From: Amylostereum areolatum | Lineage: Eukaryota > Basidiomycota > Agaricomycetes > Russulales > Stereaceae | Length of the DNA stretch: 64,000 nt | Assembly (NCBI GenBank): GCA_012932865.1 | Contig: SAXG01000022.1 | Location: 186,001 to 250,000, forward strand | Direction of reading: 5' to 3' | Shown here: positions 45,101 through 56,632 of the stretch, piece after piece | How positions within the stretch are numbered: the first letter of the stretch is position 1 | How the letters are laid out: every line of letters starts with the position of its first letter | Notes under the pieces: generated by a model | The model's database searches: none | What the model saw: the letters and a program-made list of their open reading frames with translations, nothing else | What the model was told of the DNA's origin: nothing | Position numbers and translations under genes: made by a program

Positions 45101-47217
45101 CTGCCGACCCGACTCGCATTCCCGCTGGTCGCCCCGCTCCCCGTCCCCGAGCTCCCGTCCTTCGGCTTCTCCGCCACCTTCACGCTCGACAACCACGAGA
45201 TGTTGTCCAGCGCCGACTTCCCTGCCAGGTTCCCGCGGGACATCGTCCCGCGGCGCAGCGCTGCAGAGACCGGGATCGGGATGGTCGTGGTGGTGGGGGT
45301 TTGGTCTGGCTCGGACTCGGTTGTCTGGGATTGAGAAAGCCGCGAGGATTGGGAGGGGTACGTCAAGATGGAGGATCGCTGGCTGGGTGCTTGACGTGTC
45401 CCCGGTTCATGGTGGCGCTGGGGGCGGGAGGGTGGAGGCGCACGCACGCCGGCGAGAATGCCGCGGTGTCCGACAGGCGCAGAGAGCGCGGGCTTGGGCT
45501 CGTAATCGGCTAGAGGTGTTCTGAAAGAGAACTTGGGGTCGCCGTAGCCTTGAGCTCGCGGAGGCACTGGCTCATGTGCAGGTTTCCCTGCGCGCTGCTC
45601 GACGCCGTCAGCTACAACCCAGCGCAGAGACGTCGAGCATACCTCCATGATATCCATGTCGATCGGACAGAACCGCAGCGTCTTGTCCTTGGACCATGTG
45701 ATGAGCTGGAACTTGCTCCAGTCTACACATGCGTCAGCCCCCGACCTTCATCGCGCCAAATAAAGCCGCACCTCTGCCGCCTCTACGCCAGACAAACTCC
45801 TTCACGACGTCGTTGTGTCCCTCGAACACTTCGACGGGAAGTTCGGGCGTGGGGTCCTCTGGACTCGTCCTCCACAGTTCCAGGTGATCTTCGTTTCTCT
45901 GCGGCAGGCTCAGGACGCCTCTCCCGAAGGGGAGGTCCCGGGCCCTCCACACGGGGTATGTGGTTTTAATGACCGTGCGCGGTGCGTAGAGCGCTTTGCG
46001 AGGGACGAAGTCCGGACTCTCGGACGGGTGGGGCGTCTGTATCGTTTCCTCGGACAGGTCGTTCAGGTTCCACACCTTGATGGTCCCGTCGAGCGAGCAG
46101 GTGACGATCTCGCGCGAGTCGTTGTGCGCCCAGTCGATGCCGTAGATCTTGGCGCTGTGCGCCTCGATGCGTATGATGGGGATAGAGCCTTTCTGCGCGA
46201 CGGTCAGCGCGTGTTTATGTGGATAGGAAGGAGCTTACGCGTCTGTCCCAGATCAAGACCTCGTTCATGTGTGACGAGGCGAGGAGGTGCCCGTCCTGTC
46301 GGTTCCATTTGACCTGCGTTCCCGCCTCTGCAACGCGCTGCGGTGAGAGGCAATTCCTCGATCTCGGAAGGACAGAACATACCTCTAAATGCGGAGAGAC
46401 CTACGGTGCACGTTAGAGAAGAGAAGGAATAGGAACGGGAAACGAACGCACCCATGATGGGCTTCTGCGTCGTACGCAGGTCCCAGGCCCACAGCCACGA
46501 GTCGATCCCGGTGCTGACAACGATGTTCGGATCCTGGGTGTGCCAATTGATATCGGTGATGGCGCGGTAATGCGAGCGCAGGACGTGTTGGATGGACGTG
46601 GGACCCGACAGACCAAGATTCCAGATGAGCCTGCGTACGAGGTCAACGAGCGCACGCGAGGAGAATGCGGAACACCCCGCGCACAGTTTTTCGCTGGAGG
46701 TCGAGACCACGTATTCCGCCCGGGCGGGGTGCGGGTTCCATTGGACGTCGGCGACGTCCCAGGTGCCGCCTTGGGGGAGGAAGCGCGGCAATTCGAGCGG
46801 CGCTTCGAGGTCGATGATGAACAGGCCCTTGCGCCTGCACGAACGCGTTCAGCTTCAGCTTTCGGGGGTTCAACGGAGGCTATGCGTACGCGGCGAGGAC
46901 GACGTCGCGATACGACGGACTGATGCTCATCTGCGAAGCAGCTCCTCAGTCCCAACCTAGCCGTGCGCCGGACCGACTCGACTCACGTTCCCGACCGCAT
47001 CCCCGACGATGTCCTTCATATCGATCTGCACGTCCTTCGTCATACCGTCATCCGAGGAGGAGGAGAGCGTGTCGAAGATGTCGACGGGGGCCGAGCGGGC
47101 GTTGGCCATGGTGATCTTGAGCGGGGAAGAACCGGAAGAACGGCGACGGCGGGCGGAGAAGTACGTGCCGGCGGCGGGCACAAAGGTGGCGGAGAGGTCG
47201 TCGGCATCGAGCGCCAT
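42129..47217 (-). CDS. WDR59/MTC5-like SEA (GATOR2-type) complex subunit
   Basis: N-terminal exons (46987..47217, 46890..46930, 46685..46834, 46452..46630, 46383..46400, 46239..46327, 45772..46192, 45643..45722) encode a WD40 propeller: GTWDVADVQWNPHP, HYRAITDINWHTQDP, KIYGIDWAHND and TIKVWNLNDL. After a Ser/Pro-rich linker comes an RWD domain (FVRVTFTFPKEYPQSYP), then helices (MEKNA-like CEKNAAVAAKYG, FVGQLVGHVVAYAEILFRW) and a C-terminal zinc RING (LCSFCRLPVKG, CQHVSHISCWRAAD, CAAGCGCWC). The complex controls TORC1 in response to amino acids at the vacuole. Exon 5 is an 18-nt micro-exon. Splicing in the middle and the last codons are only partly resolved; at least one frame break is likely between 44.9 and 45.6 kb. 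The stop at 42129 is tentative. Confidence 0.85.
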
Positions 47218-47436
47218 AGCATCGCGAGAACAAGGGGTGGTAAGTTTGGACGACTAGCCGCCGAGGAGGGGGGAGCCTGGGAGAACCTGGGACCCGAACG
47301 GCGTCAACAAGAAGAAATGGACATTACGATAAGATAAGCCAGGATACCTGCCTGATAACATTTTCGCGGATTCCGGAAATATTCCTTCCGTCAGATCTGC
47401 TTCATTTCCCCACCGTCTTCTCGCTATCCTCAACCC
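47218..47436. promoter_or_regulatory. Shared divergent promoter, WDR59 / PUF6
   Basis: 219 bp separate the two start codons; no TATA box is seen. Confidence 0.4.
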
Positions 47437-49800
47437 ATGGCGGCCACCACAAAAGCACCCAAAAAGCGTTCAGCGCCGACGTCCTCTGGCCCTGCCGCCA
47501 AAAAGGCCCACCTCGATCCCTCCGCGCGCGCAGCGCCCAAGAAACGCGCAAAACCCGTCGTGCAGCCCGAGAGCGACATCAGCGACTCGGATGCAGGCGA
47601 GGACGACGATGAGTGGGCCGAATCTGAGGGTGGAATCTCTGCAGAAGACAACAAAGACGATGAAATGGCCGTAGACGGTGCAGAACGGCCCCCCAAAGAC
47701 CCAAACGGTGCGTACACGCCCCTGCCTTCCCTCGTCCTCGTTCTTCCCCTCATCCTCTATTTTACCCCATCCAGCCGCGCGCGAATCCCACAAAGCCCAA
47801 CGCGCCCTCCTCGACCAGCGCCGCTCCTCCAAGCCGAACTTCGCCCTCCTCGCCGACGCCAAACTCAAATGGGCCCTTGCCCGACAAAAAAACCTGTCCA
47901 AGGCCGAACGACGGAAGCACGTCGGCGCGCTCATGGACGTCATCCGTGGAAAGGTCCAGGAGATCGTGTTCAAGCACGACGCGAGCCGCATCGTGCAGAC
48001 CGTCGTCAAGTGGGGCGACCAGGCCACGCGGGATGCCATCGCGCTCGAGCTCAAGGGACGCTACCGCGAGCTGGCTCAAAATCGGTACTCCAAGGTGTGC
48101 TTGTCCCCTTCTCTATCCGATACAAGCAATGTCCCGACATCTATGATCACAGTTTCTGGTCACGAAACTCGCCCGACTCTGTCCTTCGCACCGCCTGTCT
48201 ATGATCCTCGAGTTCAAGGGAAACGTCATTCGCCTCCTCCTCCACCGCGAGGCCTCGCGCGCCCTCGCCGATATATACGAGGTCTACGTCAACGGCTACG
48301 AGCGCGCGCTGCTTCTCCGCGACTTTTACGGCCGCGAAACGGCACTTTTCTCCGGCACGTTCACCGCTGGTAGCGAAGAGGACAAGGTGCGCGCGCGGAA
48401 GGGCCTGCGAGGCGTCCTCGAGGGCTTGGAGGTCGACCGCAAGAAGCGCGTCCTAAGCGCCCTCAAGGAGAACCTGGAGAGCGTGTGCGTGCCTTTGCCT
48501 TTCGCTCGTTCGTGGTGATCCGACGAGCTAAACGTTGGCTATATGCAGGTTCAACAACTCCGAAAAGGGCTCGGTGCGCCACGCGATCGTGCATCGCGCG
48601 CTCTGGGAGTACCTGTCGGAGGTGAACGAGCTGCCCGATGCCGCAGACCGCGAGAAGCTGCGGCGGGAAATGCTGGAGGGCTGCCAGGAGATCCTCGCCG
48701 AGATGGTCCATACCAAAGACGGCAGCCGTGTTGTCCGCGAGTTTTTGGCGCAGGGCACCGCGAAGGTAACGCCCAAGCTTCGGTGCAGCCTATCGTCCTC
48801 TAACTTGTCCCCCTCCCAGGACCGAAAGCAAACGATCAAGGTCATCAAGCCGTACATCGAGACGATGGCCAAAGACGACGAGGCCCAGCTCGTTCTATTC
48901 ACCGCCCTCGATGTCACCGAGTACGTTCTGTTCCATACGCATTCCCCACCCCTCTGACCCAACCCACCCAGCGACACAAAACTACTCGCAAAATCCCTCC
49001 TCCCCTCTATCACCTCCCACGCCTCCACCCTCCACTCCTCCTCTGCCGGACGCCGAGCGCTGCTCTACCCCTTGGTACCACGCTCCCGCAAACACTTCAC
49101 CCCCGCGCTCATCGCAAGTCCTCGGCGAGACGGACGCCATACGCGAGATCACGAGCAGGAAGGCTGCCGATGTGCGCGCGGCGGAGGTTCGCGCTGCGGC
49201 GAGTCCGGATCTGCTGGCCTGGATCGAAAAGGAGGGCGCGACGCTGAGCAGGGAAACGGGCGGGAGCCTTGCCGTCATCGAAGTGATGCTCGAAGCGGAG
49301 GGCGGTACGTGCCCCAGCTCTCTTGACGCGTATCGCTGCCTGTCGGAAGCTGACATCCCCCTCCTACAGATAAAAAAGTGGCGATGGAGACGTTGCTCAA
49401 GCCGCTCTCCTCGCCATATCCTGCATCAGACGCAACGAATCCGCACCCAATCGACCTCCCCCACACCTCGCGGCTGTACAAGACCCTCCTCCAGGGCGGC
49501 CACTACTCCCACTCCACAAAGTCCGTCGAGCCGTCCCCTCGATTCTCGTCCCGCGCGTTCGCGGAGGCGTTCGTGGCGGTGGTGGGGCAGGAACGCACGC
49601 TGGAGATGGCGCGGGGCGGGGGCGCGTTCGTGGTGGCGGAGCTGCTGGAGCGCGTGCGGGCGGAGTGCGAGGAGGAGGTGCGGAAGACGGTCGAGGGCTG
49701 GTTCGGTGGGTTCGAGGAGAAGGATGACGGGAGCGTGAAGGGCTGGGCGGTCCTCGTCGGAAAGCTCAGGGCGTTGCGGGAAGCATCTGCCTCAACATAG
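47437..49800 (+). CDS. PUF6: PUF6/PUM3-family ribosome-biogenesis protein (one frame break)
   Basis: Seven exons (47437..47707, 47775..48094, 48153..48484, 48549..48765, 48820..48920, 48972..49304, 49370..49800) give about 667 residues. A basic-acidic N-terminus (PKKRSAPTSSGPAAKKAH and an acidic DSDAGEDDDEW run) precedes Puf-like helical repeats: IVFKHDASRIVQTVVKWGDQ, FLVTKLARLCP, EFKGNVIRLLLHREASRALA, GSVRHAIVHRALWEYL and EMVHTKDGSRVVREFLAQGT. A CPL-type C-terminal domain follows. In yeast Puf6 acts in 60S assembly in the nucleolus and represses ASH1 mRNA. One extra base near 49122 separates LIAS from LGETDAIREITS; removing it makes the length divisible by three. Confidence 0.9.
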
Positions 49801-50368
49801 GCGACTTGGTTTCCCCCCTCGACATCTCTTCTGTAGCGCACGATCGACACGTCGCTCCGACTTCTGTGAGGCTGAGATGTGCTTCACAAAGCGATTTAGA
49901 ATCTTGAAGTCGTCTTCTAGCAGCTGAGGGCGTTTCGGGCGGACTCCGCCGGCGAATCGAGATGCGTGAGTAGGTAACGTACGCGCCTGCACCGCCACCG
50001 GTTGGGCTCGGTAAGACGGCCTGAAGGCTTTACGGAAATGGGCGTCAGAGTGTGCTCGCTTGAGTTGTGCGCGCCTTGCGTGCTCTTACACGCTCGGACA
50101 CCGTGAACGACGACGAGGAAGAGCGAAAAAGGGCGGGCGGGCGGAGTGGCTCCCAGTCGCCAAGCCGACGCGTTCCTTGGGCAAGGAACATGCGTATCTT
50201 GGTCCCCACGTGGCGGAGGAGAGTTATATCAACCCCCGCCCGCGAATGCCGTTCCTCGTCTGTCCCGTTCCCCCTCGCCCTCCCTCGCCCTCAGCGCACG
50301 ACATCGCGAACACCTCGCCCTCCTTCATTTGCACACTCTTTTTTTTTTGCTTCCCTCTCACCTGAACC
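49801..50368. other. Intergenic region
   Basis: Probable promoter of the LysM gene: pyrimidine-rich from 50260, with a T8-9 run at about 50340. No gene. Confidence 0.45.
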
Positions 50369-51106
50369 ATGTTCGCCCACGCCATCGTCGCTGCCGTTCT
50401 CGCGCTCCCCGCGCTCCTCACCCGTGCGCGCTCTCTTTTTCTCTCCCTCTGACGAGGCCCCCACGTTGACTTTTCCCGCCTTCAGCCGCCTTTGCGAAGG
50501 ACGGATGCACGCGCTCTTACACCATCAAGGAGGGTGACTGGTGCGACACCATCTCGTCCGCCAACAACGTCTCGACGTGCGTCCCCAATGGCCTCTATAC
50601 CCTCCGCCGACTCCCGCTGACCCCACTCTCTCTCGTCTTCCCTCGAATAATAGCTACCAGCTCTCGGCCACCAACGACGACATCAACGATCTCTGCTCTA
50701 ACCTCCTCGTAGGCGACGAGATCTGCCTCGGCGTCGACGGGCAGGACTGCGAGCAGATCTACGTCGTCAAGCCCAGCGACACCGTCGACTCGATCGCCAG
50801 TGCCTACGGCATGAACACCACCATGGTCCTCGCTAACAACCCCCAGCTCCAGGCCGACAGCTCCAACCTCTACATCGGCGAGGTCCGTCCCGCCCTCGCG
50901 CTATCTTCTATCTCACCCCGTCTGATCGATGTGGTTTCACATCTATCTAGGTCGTCGCCGTCTGCGGCGCCGTCAAGGTCCCCGCGATGCCCGCCAGCGG
51001 CGCCGTCACCGGCTCTACCATCCCCGCCGGCTCTGCACCCGCCGCCCCTGCCCCTGCCCCCGCACCGTCTAACGACGACGACGACGACACCGAGTGGTGC
51101 GACTAA
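50369..51106 (+). CDS. Secreted two-LysM protein, chitin-binding effector type
   Basis: Four exons (50369..50423, 50486..50576, 50654..50882, 50951..51106) give 176 residues with no break. A signal peptide (MFAHAIVAAVLALPALLT) is followed by LysM 1 (SYTIKEGDWCDTISSANNVS, to NDLCSNLLVGDEICLG) and LysM 2 (YVVKPSDTVDSIASAYGMNT, to NPQLQADSSNLYIGEVVAV). An Ala/Pro-rich tail with a run of five Asp ends in TEWCD. LysM domains bind chitin oligomers; small secreted fungal forms can mask hyphal wall chitin. Eight or more Cys suggest disulphides. A function in host interaction is inference only. Confidence 0.9.
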
Positions 51107-51687
51107 ATATCGCATCCGGTGCTCGTTCGCCTCTCGATATTCCCACTCGCTTTTTAATCCTTCTTGGCCATGTCGGACACTCTATATACCCCCCCCCCCC
51201 CCCCCCTCCCCAATATCTTCGCATCTTCTTCTTTGTCGGATGTAGTTTGTGTCATTACGCCGGAGGTGGATGATAGGCCTCTGGCGCACGCCGAGGCCTG
51301 GTCGCCTCGCGCGCACCCCTCACTCGGACTATGGTCATTCTAACTGCATGTACTGTGGCATACTAGGAGAATCCAACTTCACTTCGATTTATACGGGCCC
51401 GCGCCGTTCTCTCAGACAAAGTTTTAGAGTTTAGACTCGCGATGGCTGTACACATTGCGTAAATGTCGAATTTTTGACGGTAAGGGGTTATTGGACAATG
51501 TAAGGGGGTTATCCCGACAAGCGCCTTTGCGAATGTCGCCAAGAGTCATTTCTTCCCGCTCCCCGCCTTTACCGTCCAGGACGCCAATGCATCGCACAAC
51601 GCGCAAGCGCGGCCAGCTAGTTCATTTTCTGCTCGTGGCATCGTGACTTCAGCTTGCGAAACCGCCCCTAACCCCGGAAGTGGCGCG
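51107..51687. other. Intergenic region
   Basis: No gene is seen apart from the long C homopolymer noted separately. Confidence 0.45.
51189..51205. repeat. Homopolymer C17
   Basis: Seventeen C in a row followed by T and four more C, just after the LysM stop. Length is likely variable or misread. Confidence 0.9.
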
Positions 51688-53685
51688 ATGCATTTCTCCA
51701 AGACCTACGCGCAACTCCTCCTGACGCTGCCTCCGGAGTTGAGCGAGAATGCGATAGAGTATCGCAAGGTGCGTTGTATAGCATACATCCTGCGAAGGGG
51801 GGCGCAGCTGAGCGGCCGGAGCAGCTCAAGAAATTGATTCATGACATCGTGAACGAGCTCGAGTCCATCGGGCTTTCGCCCACCGTGCTGCAGCAGCTCC
51901 TGCAACATGGCCACCCAGTCCCGGACACCACCAGAGAAACCTTGTCCACCCTCTCCGCTAGCGAAGCCACCCTCCCGTTTCCCAAGGTCGTCTACGAGCT
52001 CTCCTCCGAGACGGACAAGATCGAGCCCAGACTGCCGGTTCTTCCTCCCAGCCAGTGCACAGGGCCAACAACGAGCGTCGACCGCCGCCGTTCGCCAGAC
52101 AAAGCCCCGGAGACCGTCCCGAAGGTTCGGGCCCGAGGCGAATGAGGGCGAACATGAACGTGAGGACGAAGACGAAGGCGGGTGCGAGGCGATCGCTCGT
52201 GCTCCGGACTCGCCCACATCTCTATTATATACCCTCCAACGAGGCGTTCCGGACGGCCAATGAGGACGCACAGGCCGACGAACGTTCGTCCCCTCTCACC
52301 CAGCGGCCGCCAGAAGACGCCGAGAAGCTTATTCGTGGGTTCGAACCACATGACCTCATGTAAGTACGTCCTCTCCCTGCCGTTCGCTCGCGTGCTCACG
52401 CGGACGCGACTTCCCCAGCCTCAACCAGTCCGCAGAGGGCTCTCGGGAGCTCGTCGTCCCGCTCATCCACGACTCCGCCTTCTACCGCCTCCTCTCCACC
52501 GCCCTCCAGTCCCTCTCCGACCACCTCCAGTCCATCCAGGCCAACTTCATCGCCGCCCTCCACACCCTCTCCCAGGACATCTCCCACACCGCCCGCCCGC
52601 TCTCCGCCAGCACCTCCTCCTTCAGCCCCCACTCCCACTCCACAGACCCCGGCTCGATCCACGCCCCCTTCTTCGCCTCGCTGTCCCCCTCCCTCAAGTC
52701 CGACCTCTATGCCTGGCGCGAGATCTTCCACATCTACGTCCAGTCCGAGGTCTTCGAGAGCCGGAGCGAGAGCGCGCGCGGCGAGCGCACCGTCGAGGAC
52801 TCCGAAGCGCGCCTCAAGGCGTTCGCGGAACGCGTCACTGGGCGCGGGCTGGGCGATCGCAGGACGCTGAAGCTCAAGGAGAGCCGCGCCGCGCTCGAAA
52901 CCTTCCTCCGCCTCAACGTCCTCCTCCTCGATCTCAAGAAGGTATCGCTCGCCCGCTCGTTCGTCGAACCCCCTCGCACGCTCTCTGCTGACGCACGCTC
53001 GCTGCAGTTCCAGCTGGCCAACGCGGAGGCGACGCGCAAGATCCTCAAGAAACACGCCAAGCGCACCGCCCTTCCTCTCCCCCTCCTGTCCTTCTCTCCG
53101 GACCTCCCCGCCGCGCTCACCACGACGGCAGCGAGGTCGGCGCTCCTGCACGACTCGATGACTTTCCTTGTGCCCAGCACGCTAACTTCGCTTCCGCGCA
53201 CGCTCGTGCAGGCCGTCGGCGAGACGCTGCTGCCCATCATCCCGCACGTGGACGACTACTCGTGCCTCATCTGCACCAGCATCGCGTTCAAGCCCATCCG
53301 GCTCTTCTGCGGACATCTCTTCTGCGTGCGGTACGTCTTCCCTTCCTTTGTCCTCTCCGTTTGGTCCTTGCCTGATCGCTGTCTCTGTCGGCATAGATGT
53401 CTCTGTGAAGATGCAGAAACGCGGGAACGGGAACTGTCCGATGTGTCGCGCGCCGACGGTCATACAAGCCAACCGCTGTCCGTTCCCTCTTCCTTTCCTT
53501 CGTACTTTTCCCTCCCTATTTATACCTTTCGTTCTCCAGCCAACGTCGACTGGGCCCTCCTCAACTTCATGCAAGACTGGTTCCCGGAGGAGGCGCGCGA
53601 GAAGCTGCGGAACAACGAGCGCGAGGCTGCGGCGGAGGAGATGGAGGAGCTCGGGCTGAGATCGGACGGCTGTGTTATCTGCTAG
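51688..53685 (+). CDS. SPX-RING E3 ubiquitin ligase (three frame breaks)
   Basis: Six exons (51688..51768, 51825..52359, 52419..52941, 53008..53330, 53397..53477, 53540..53685) give about 561 residues. The SPX domain starts at once (MHFSKTYAQLLLTLPPEL, EYRKLKKLIHDIVNELESIG) and continues with LSSETDKIEPRL. A helical middle follows (FYRLLSTALQSLSDHLQSIQ). The C-terminal RING reads CLICTSIAFKPIRLFCGHLF, CVRCL and CPMC, a C3HC4 pattern. SPX domains sense inositol pyrophosphate, and SPX-RING proteins control phosphate transporters in fission yeast (Pqr1); that role here is inference. Extra bases lie at 52035..52036, near 52190..52260, and near 53403; removing three makes the length divisible by three. 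Confidence 0.88.
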
Positions 53686-54122
53686 GCCTCAACGTCGTCT
53701 TCTCTCTTCTGTGTACGGGTATCTATTAACGGGCGTCAGCACGCTGTATAGGCGTGAAGGACACGAGCGCAATGTACTTTTTACTGTATCGTTTGACACT
53801 ACTCATTCCTGTGTTGTAGAGTATCCATTCCTAATGCATTCGACTATTCTTCGATCAGCATCTGTGTTCTCACAACCACATACCTATGCTCAAGCTTTCC
53901 CATTCTTCTTTGCGTGATACTTACTGACATATCTATGTTCGAGCAGCAAACGCTGAAAGAGGACTAAGGCCGTTACCACACATCTACGGCCTTCGCGGGT
54001 TCAACGCTCAACGCATCAGCGCTCACCGCCCAGCACCGCGGCGCTGACGGTCACTGAGTTCATCGTGCACATAAGAAACCACGTTCTTGGACAGAGTGAA
54101 CCTGTCCACGACGCACAATAGC
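53686..54122. other. Intergenic region
   Basis: No gene. The right part, from about 53960, belongs to the inverted duplication. Confidence 0.45.
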
Positions 54123-54854
54123 ATGGACGATAATACCATCGAAGATGCCCTCGAGGCCTATATCTCCTCCTACCCCTCTCCGTCCCCAGGCCCCTCGGAA
54201 TACGAGCTCGAGCTCGAGCGGCTAGCCAACGTCGCTCCCTGGTCGTTCTACGACGTTCTCCTGTACCGCGCACACCTTCACATCGCGCACACCTCGCCGG
54301 AGCAGGACAAGCTCGCCGGCCTGGTCATCTGGCTAGAATCCCGCCCCATCGGCGCCAAGGTCGTTCACAGGATGTCAGGCGCACAGTCGTTCGGGCTCGC
54401 CGCCCGCGAGCTCTGGAACGGCACCCCGGGCGAAGACGGCGTCACGGTCGAACAGTGGACGGCGCTCAACGCGTTCGTCGCCCGCCTCTGTCAGGCGGGG
54501 ATCACCGGCTTCATATCCTATCCGATATGGGCCATGCGCGACGCCCTGGAGGACGAAACGACCGAGGACACGCCGGGGCTGGTTCCCGCGGCCACGGTGT
54601 GGGTTTTGTACGCTGGGGAATGGATACATGCGCTTTCGAAGGAGGAGGGGACGGATTGCCAGACGAGGGCGGAGAGGGGCGGGTCCGCGCGGTGGAAGGA
54701 GGGTCCGTGGGGGTATTCGGTCGGGAGGTGGGAGCTTTGGAAGGATACCTTGAGGCAGATCGCCGACGGTTCCGAGCTGGCCGAGCTGCCGGAGAAAGAT
54801 CGCGCGCTGGTCAAACAGGCGTACCAAGTCATGCAGGACCTCGATGGATACTAA
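54123..54854 (+). CDS. DUF3632-family protein D, intact
   Basis: A single unbroken frame of 243 residues starting MDDNTIEDALEAYISSYPSP. Family blocks in order: AHLHIAHTSPEQDKLAGLV, AARELWNGTPGEDG, VEQWTALNAFVARLCQAGI, YPIWAMRDALEDE, VPAATVWVLYAGEWIHALS, WGYSVGRWELWKDTL and RALVKQAYQVMQDLD. No signal peptide or membrane helix, so probably cytosolic. The upstream TTG/ATG-like codons would add only a few residues. It lies tail-to-tail with the catalytically intact RNase copy 3. No biochemical function is known to me for this family. Confidence 0.85.
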   Translation: MDDNTIEDALEAYISSYPSPSPGPSEYELELERLANVAPWSFYDVLLYRAHLHIAHTSPEQDKLAGLVIWLESRPIGAKVVHRMSGAQSFGLAARELWNGTPGEDGVTVEQWTALNAFVARLCQAGITGFISYPIWAMRDALEDETTEDTPGLVPAATVWVLYAGEWIHALSKEEGTDCQTRAERGGSARWKEGPWGYSVGRWELWKDTLRQIADGSELAELPEKDRALVKQAYQVMQDLDGY

Positions 54855-55162
54855 GATCTAACGTGATGGCGCGCCCCAGAGTGGCCGAGTACTACTTATA
54901 AGTCGAAGTAAAAATTACAAGAACTGCAACCGGTGGCGGGGAGGCTCGTGGGCTGGCATGCCAGTGCTGTATACGCACGTCAACTGTTTTTGTGACCAAC
55001 ATGAATAATGATTGAGAGCTTAACGCTCTAGAAAGTCCACGGCATCGTACAAGACGAGGCCCTAGTATAAATAATCAAAACTTAATATAACTGTCATCGC
55101 CGTCCGCCCGCCTCGTCCCACTGTCGTCGCGGTCTGAGAGACAAGACGAGACTCGAGGGACA
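54855..55162. other. 3' region between gene D and RNase 3
   Basis: About 300 bp with no gene, part of the inverted duplication. Confidence 0.5.
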
Positions 55163-55817
55163 TCAACCCCCGGCGCAGGACTGGAACTTTCCAACGGGTG
55201 CACCAATGTGTGTGATGACCCTAGCCGACGGGAATGAATGGTCAAGGTCAGACCCCTCGTGTAAGTATAGCGGCGACAGAATAGTACGCACCCGCAGTAG
55301 TCGCCAGTAGGAGTGTAAACGACACGGTCTGGTCCAGGCTTGCCCGAGCCTCCGTAGACCTGTTTAGAGTCGAGGATCGGGTACTGATGCGGGGTCTAGT
55401 TAAAGTCATCGGTCCCTTGGATGTTGGCGGACGATAGACCTACCTCTATGAAGTCACTGCCGGTACAGTGCAGTGTTACATTTTTGTCGCGGCCAAAGTA
55501 CTCTAATGCGATGATCAGCGATCCAAAGGCACGTCACGGTGAGTAGTGGTATATATTACGGTGTGGGTATCCTCCTAGAGAGGGTGAGGTGGATAGATAA
55601 AGGAAGGTAAGTATAGGTTCATCTTCAAGGCAAGGCAAAGTTACTTACTCTTACGGACGGCGCGGGAGTGGCCATCCATGATGGCGTTATTAATGTCAGA
55701 GTCGCTGTAGACGGTCGTGTCACAGGTGACGGATGCGGGCGCTGCTCGCGCCGCGATGGGGCTTGCGAACGCGCCAGCGACGAAGGCAAGGAAGACGAGA
55801 GACGACGAGAATTTCAT
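55163..55817 (-). CDS. Secreted T1-type ribonuclease, copy 3 (all catalytic residues present)
   Basis: Five exons (55649..55817, 55560..55574, 55444..55502, 55292..55383, 55163..55220) give 130 residues with no break. The signal peptide MKFSSSLVFLAFVAGAFASP is nearly that of copy 1. The catalytic set is complete: His in GYPHQYFG, Glu in DFIE joined to YPILDS, Arg in PDRVVY, His in VITHIG. Four Cys are in the expected places. The 15-nt exon 2 again carries the first His. A TATA box on the same strand lies at 55896..55903. It is divergent from DUF3632 fragment E and convergent with gene D. Confidence 0.9.
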
Positions 55818-56632
55818 GAAGAAGAAAAGTAAAATCGTGAACGAGGAAAAAGAATAGAAGTGTTGGTGAGGAGCCCGGCTTGTGCGAGAGCCAGCCTTTT
55901 ATAGCACGAGGCAGGGAACGTGAAAGCTTGGAGACCGCAAAGATTGGCAGGGCCCATGACTGTCGTGCGCCGCTCTGACTAGAACCGATCTCCTTGGGGT
56001 ACTATCGTCGAGTTTACCATCACGTTTGACGGAGCATGTGGGCGCGGGCGCGCGGATGAGAGCAGGGTGAGCCATGGTCAGGTCCATTTTACCTAGCATC
56101 TCCTAGCGTGAGGGCAGGGTCATTGAAGGTAGCCGCATCATCTTGCCGCTGGCAAAATGCCATGGGGTCGGAGATCGCCAGCAAAAGTGCACGGGCAAAA
56201 CCTTGAGCGCTGATAATGATCATCGCTGTTGCAGCACAGGGGTGGTTCACTATTCTTACCGGGGACAAACTCCTTCTGATCGGCTGTCCACGCTCATCGG
56301 AGGTCAGTATGTGTGACGATCCTAGAAGAAAGTATCAAGATGGCCCTTCGAGATGACGCTGACGACCGAACCATCCCTGACCTGTGGAAACGTCAGCCAG
56401 AGTAACTGGACTCATTAAATAAGTCTGGGAAATATTTCGGAGACCTGCTTACAATGCTCGAAAAGAACTAGATGAAGTCACGTTGGTTGAATGACCGTCA
56501 ACGATTTTCAAGATGCAAAGGGTACATGAATATGTAGTACTCACTACATGCCGTAGCCCATCGTGCGCGCTGTGTATCAGATGTTGTTCGTTCATGGATA
56601 GAAGTCATAGATACCATTCACCACTTACCAGC
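55818..56632. promoter_or_regulatory. Upstream region of RNase copy 3
   Basis: TATAAAAG (minus strand) at 55896..55903, 79 bp before the ATG, the same distance as in copy 1. Sequence to about 56400 is the reverse copy of 37670-38244. Confidence 0.6.

Larger units (their letters stand above)
53960..56400 (-). repeat. Inverted-duplication arm 2 (DUF3632 gene D with RNase 3)
   Basis: Reverse counterpart of about 37670..39840, covering the RNase gene with its promoter and the tail-to-tail DUF3632 gene. The longer arm reflects the deletion in fragment B of arm 1. Edges are estimated. Confidence 0.75.

Noticed and set aside
46835..46889. In-frame stop in WDR59 after VLAAYA
   Set aside because: It lies in a GT-AG intron; splicing joins VLAA to RKGLFIIDLEAPLE.
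52335..52350. Possible tRNA T-loop 'gggttcgaacc'
   Set aside because: Lies inside the SPX-RING coding exon and has no cloverleaf around it.
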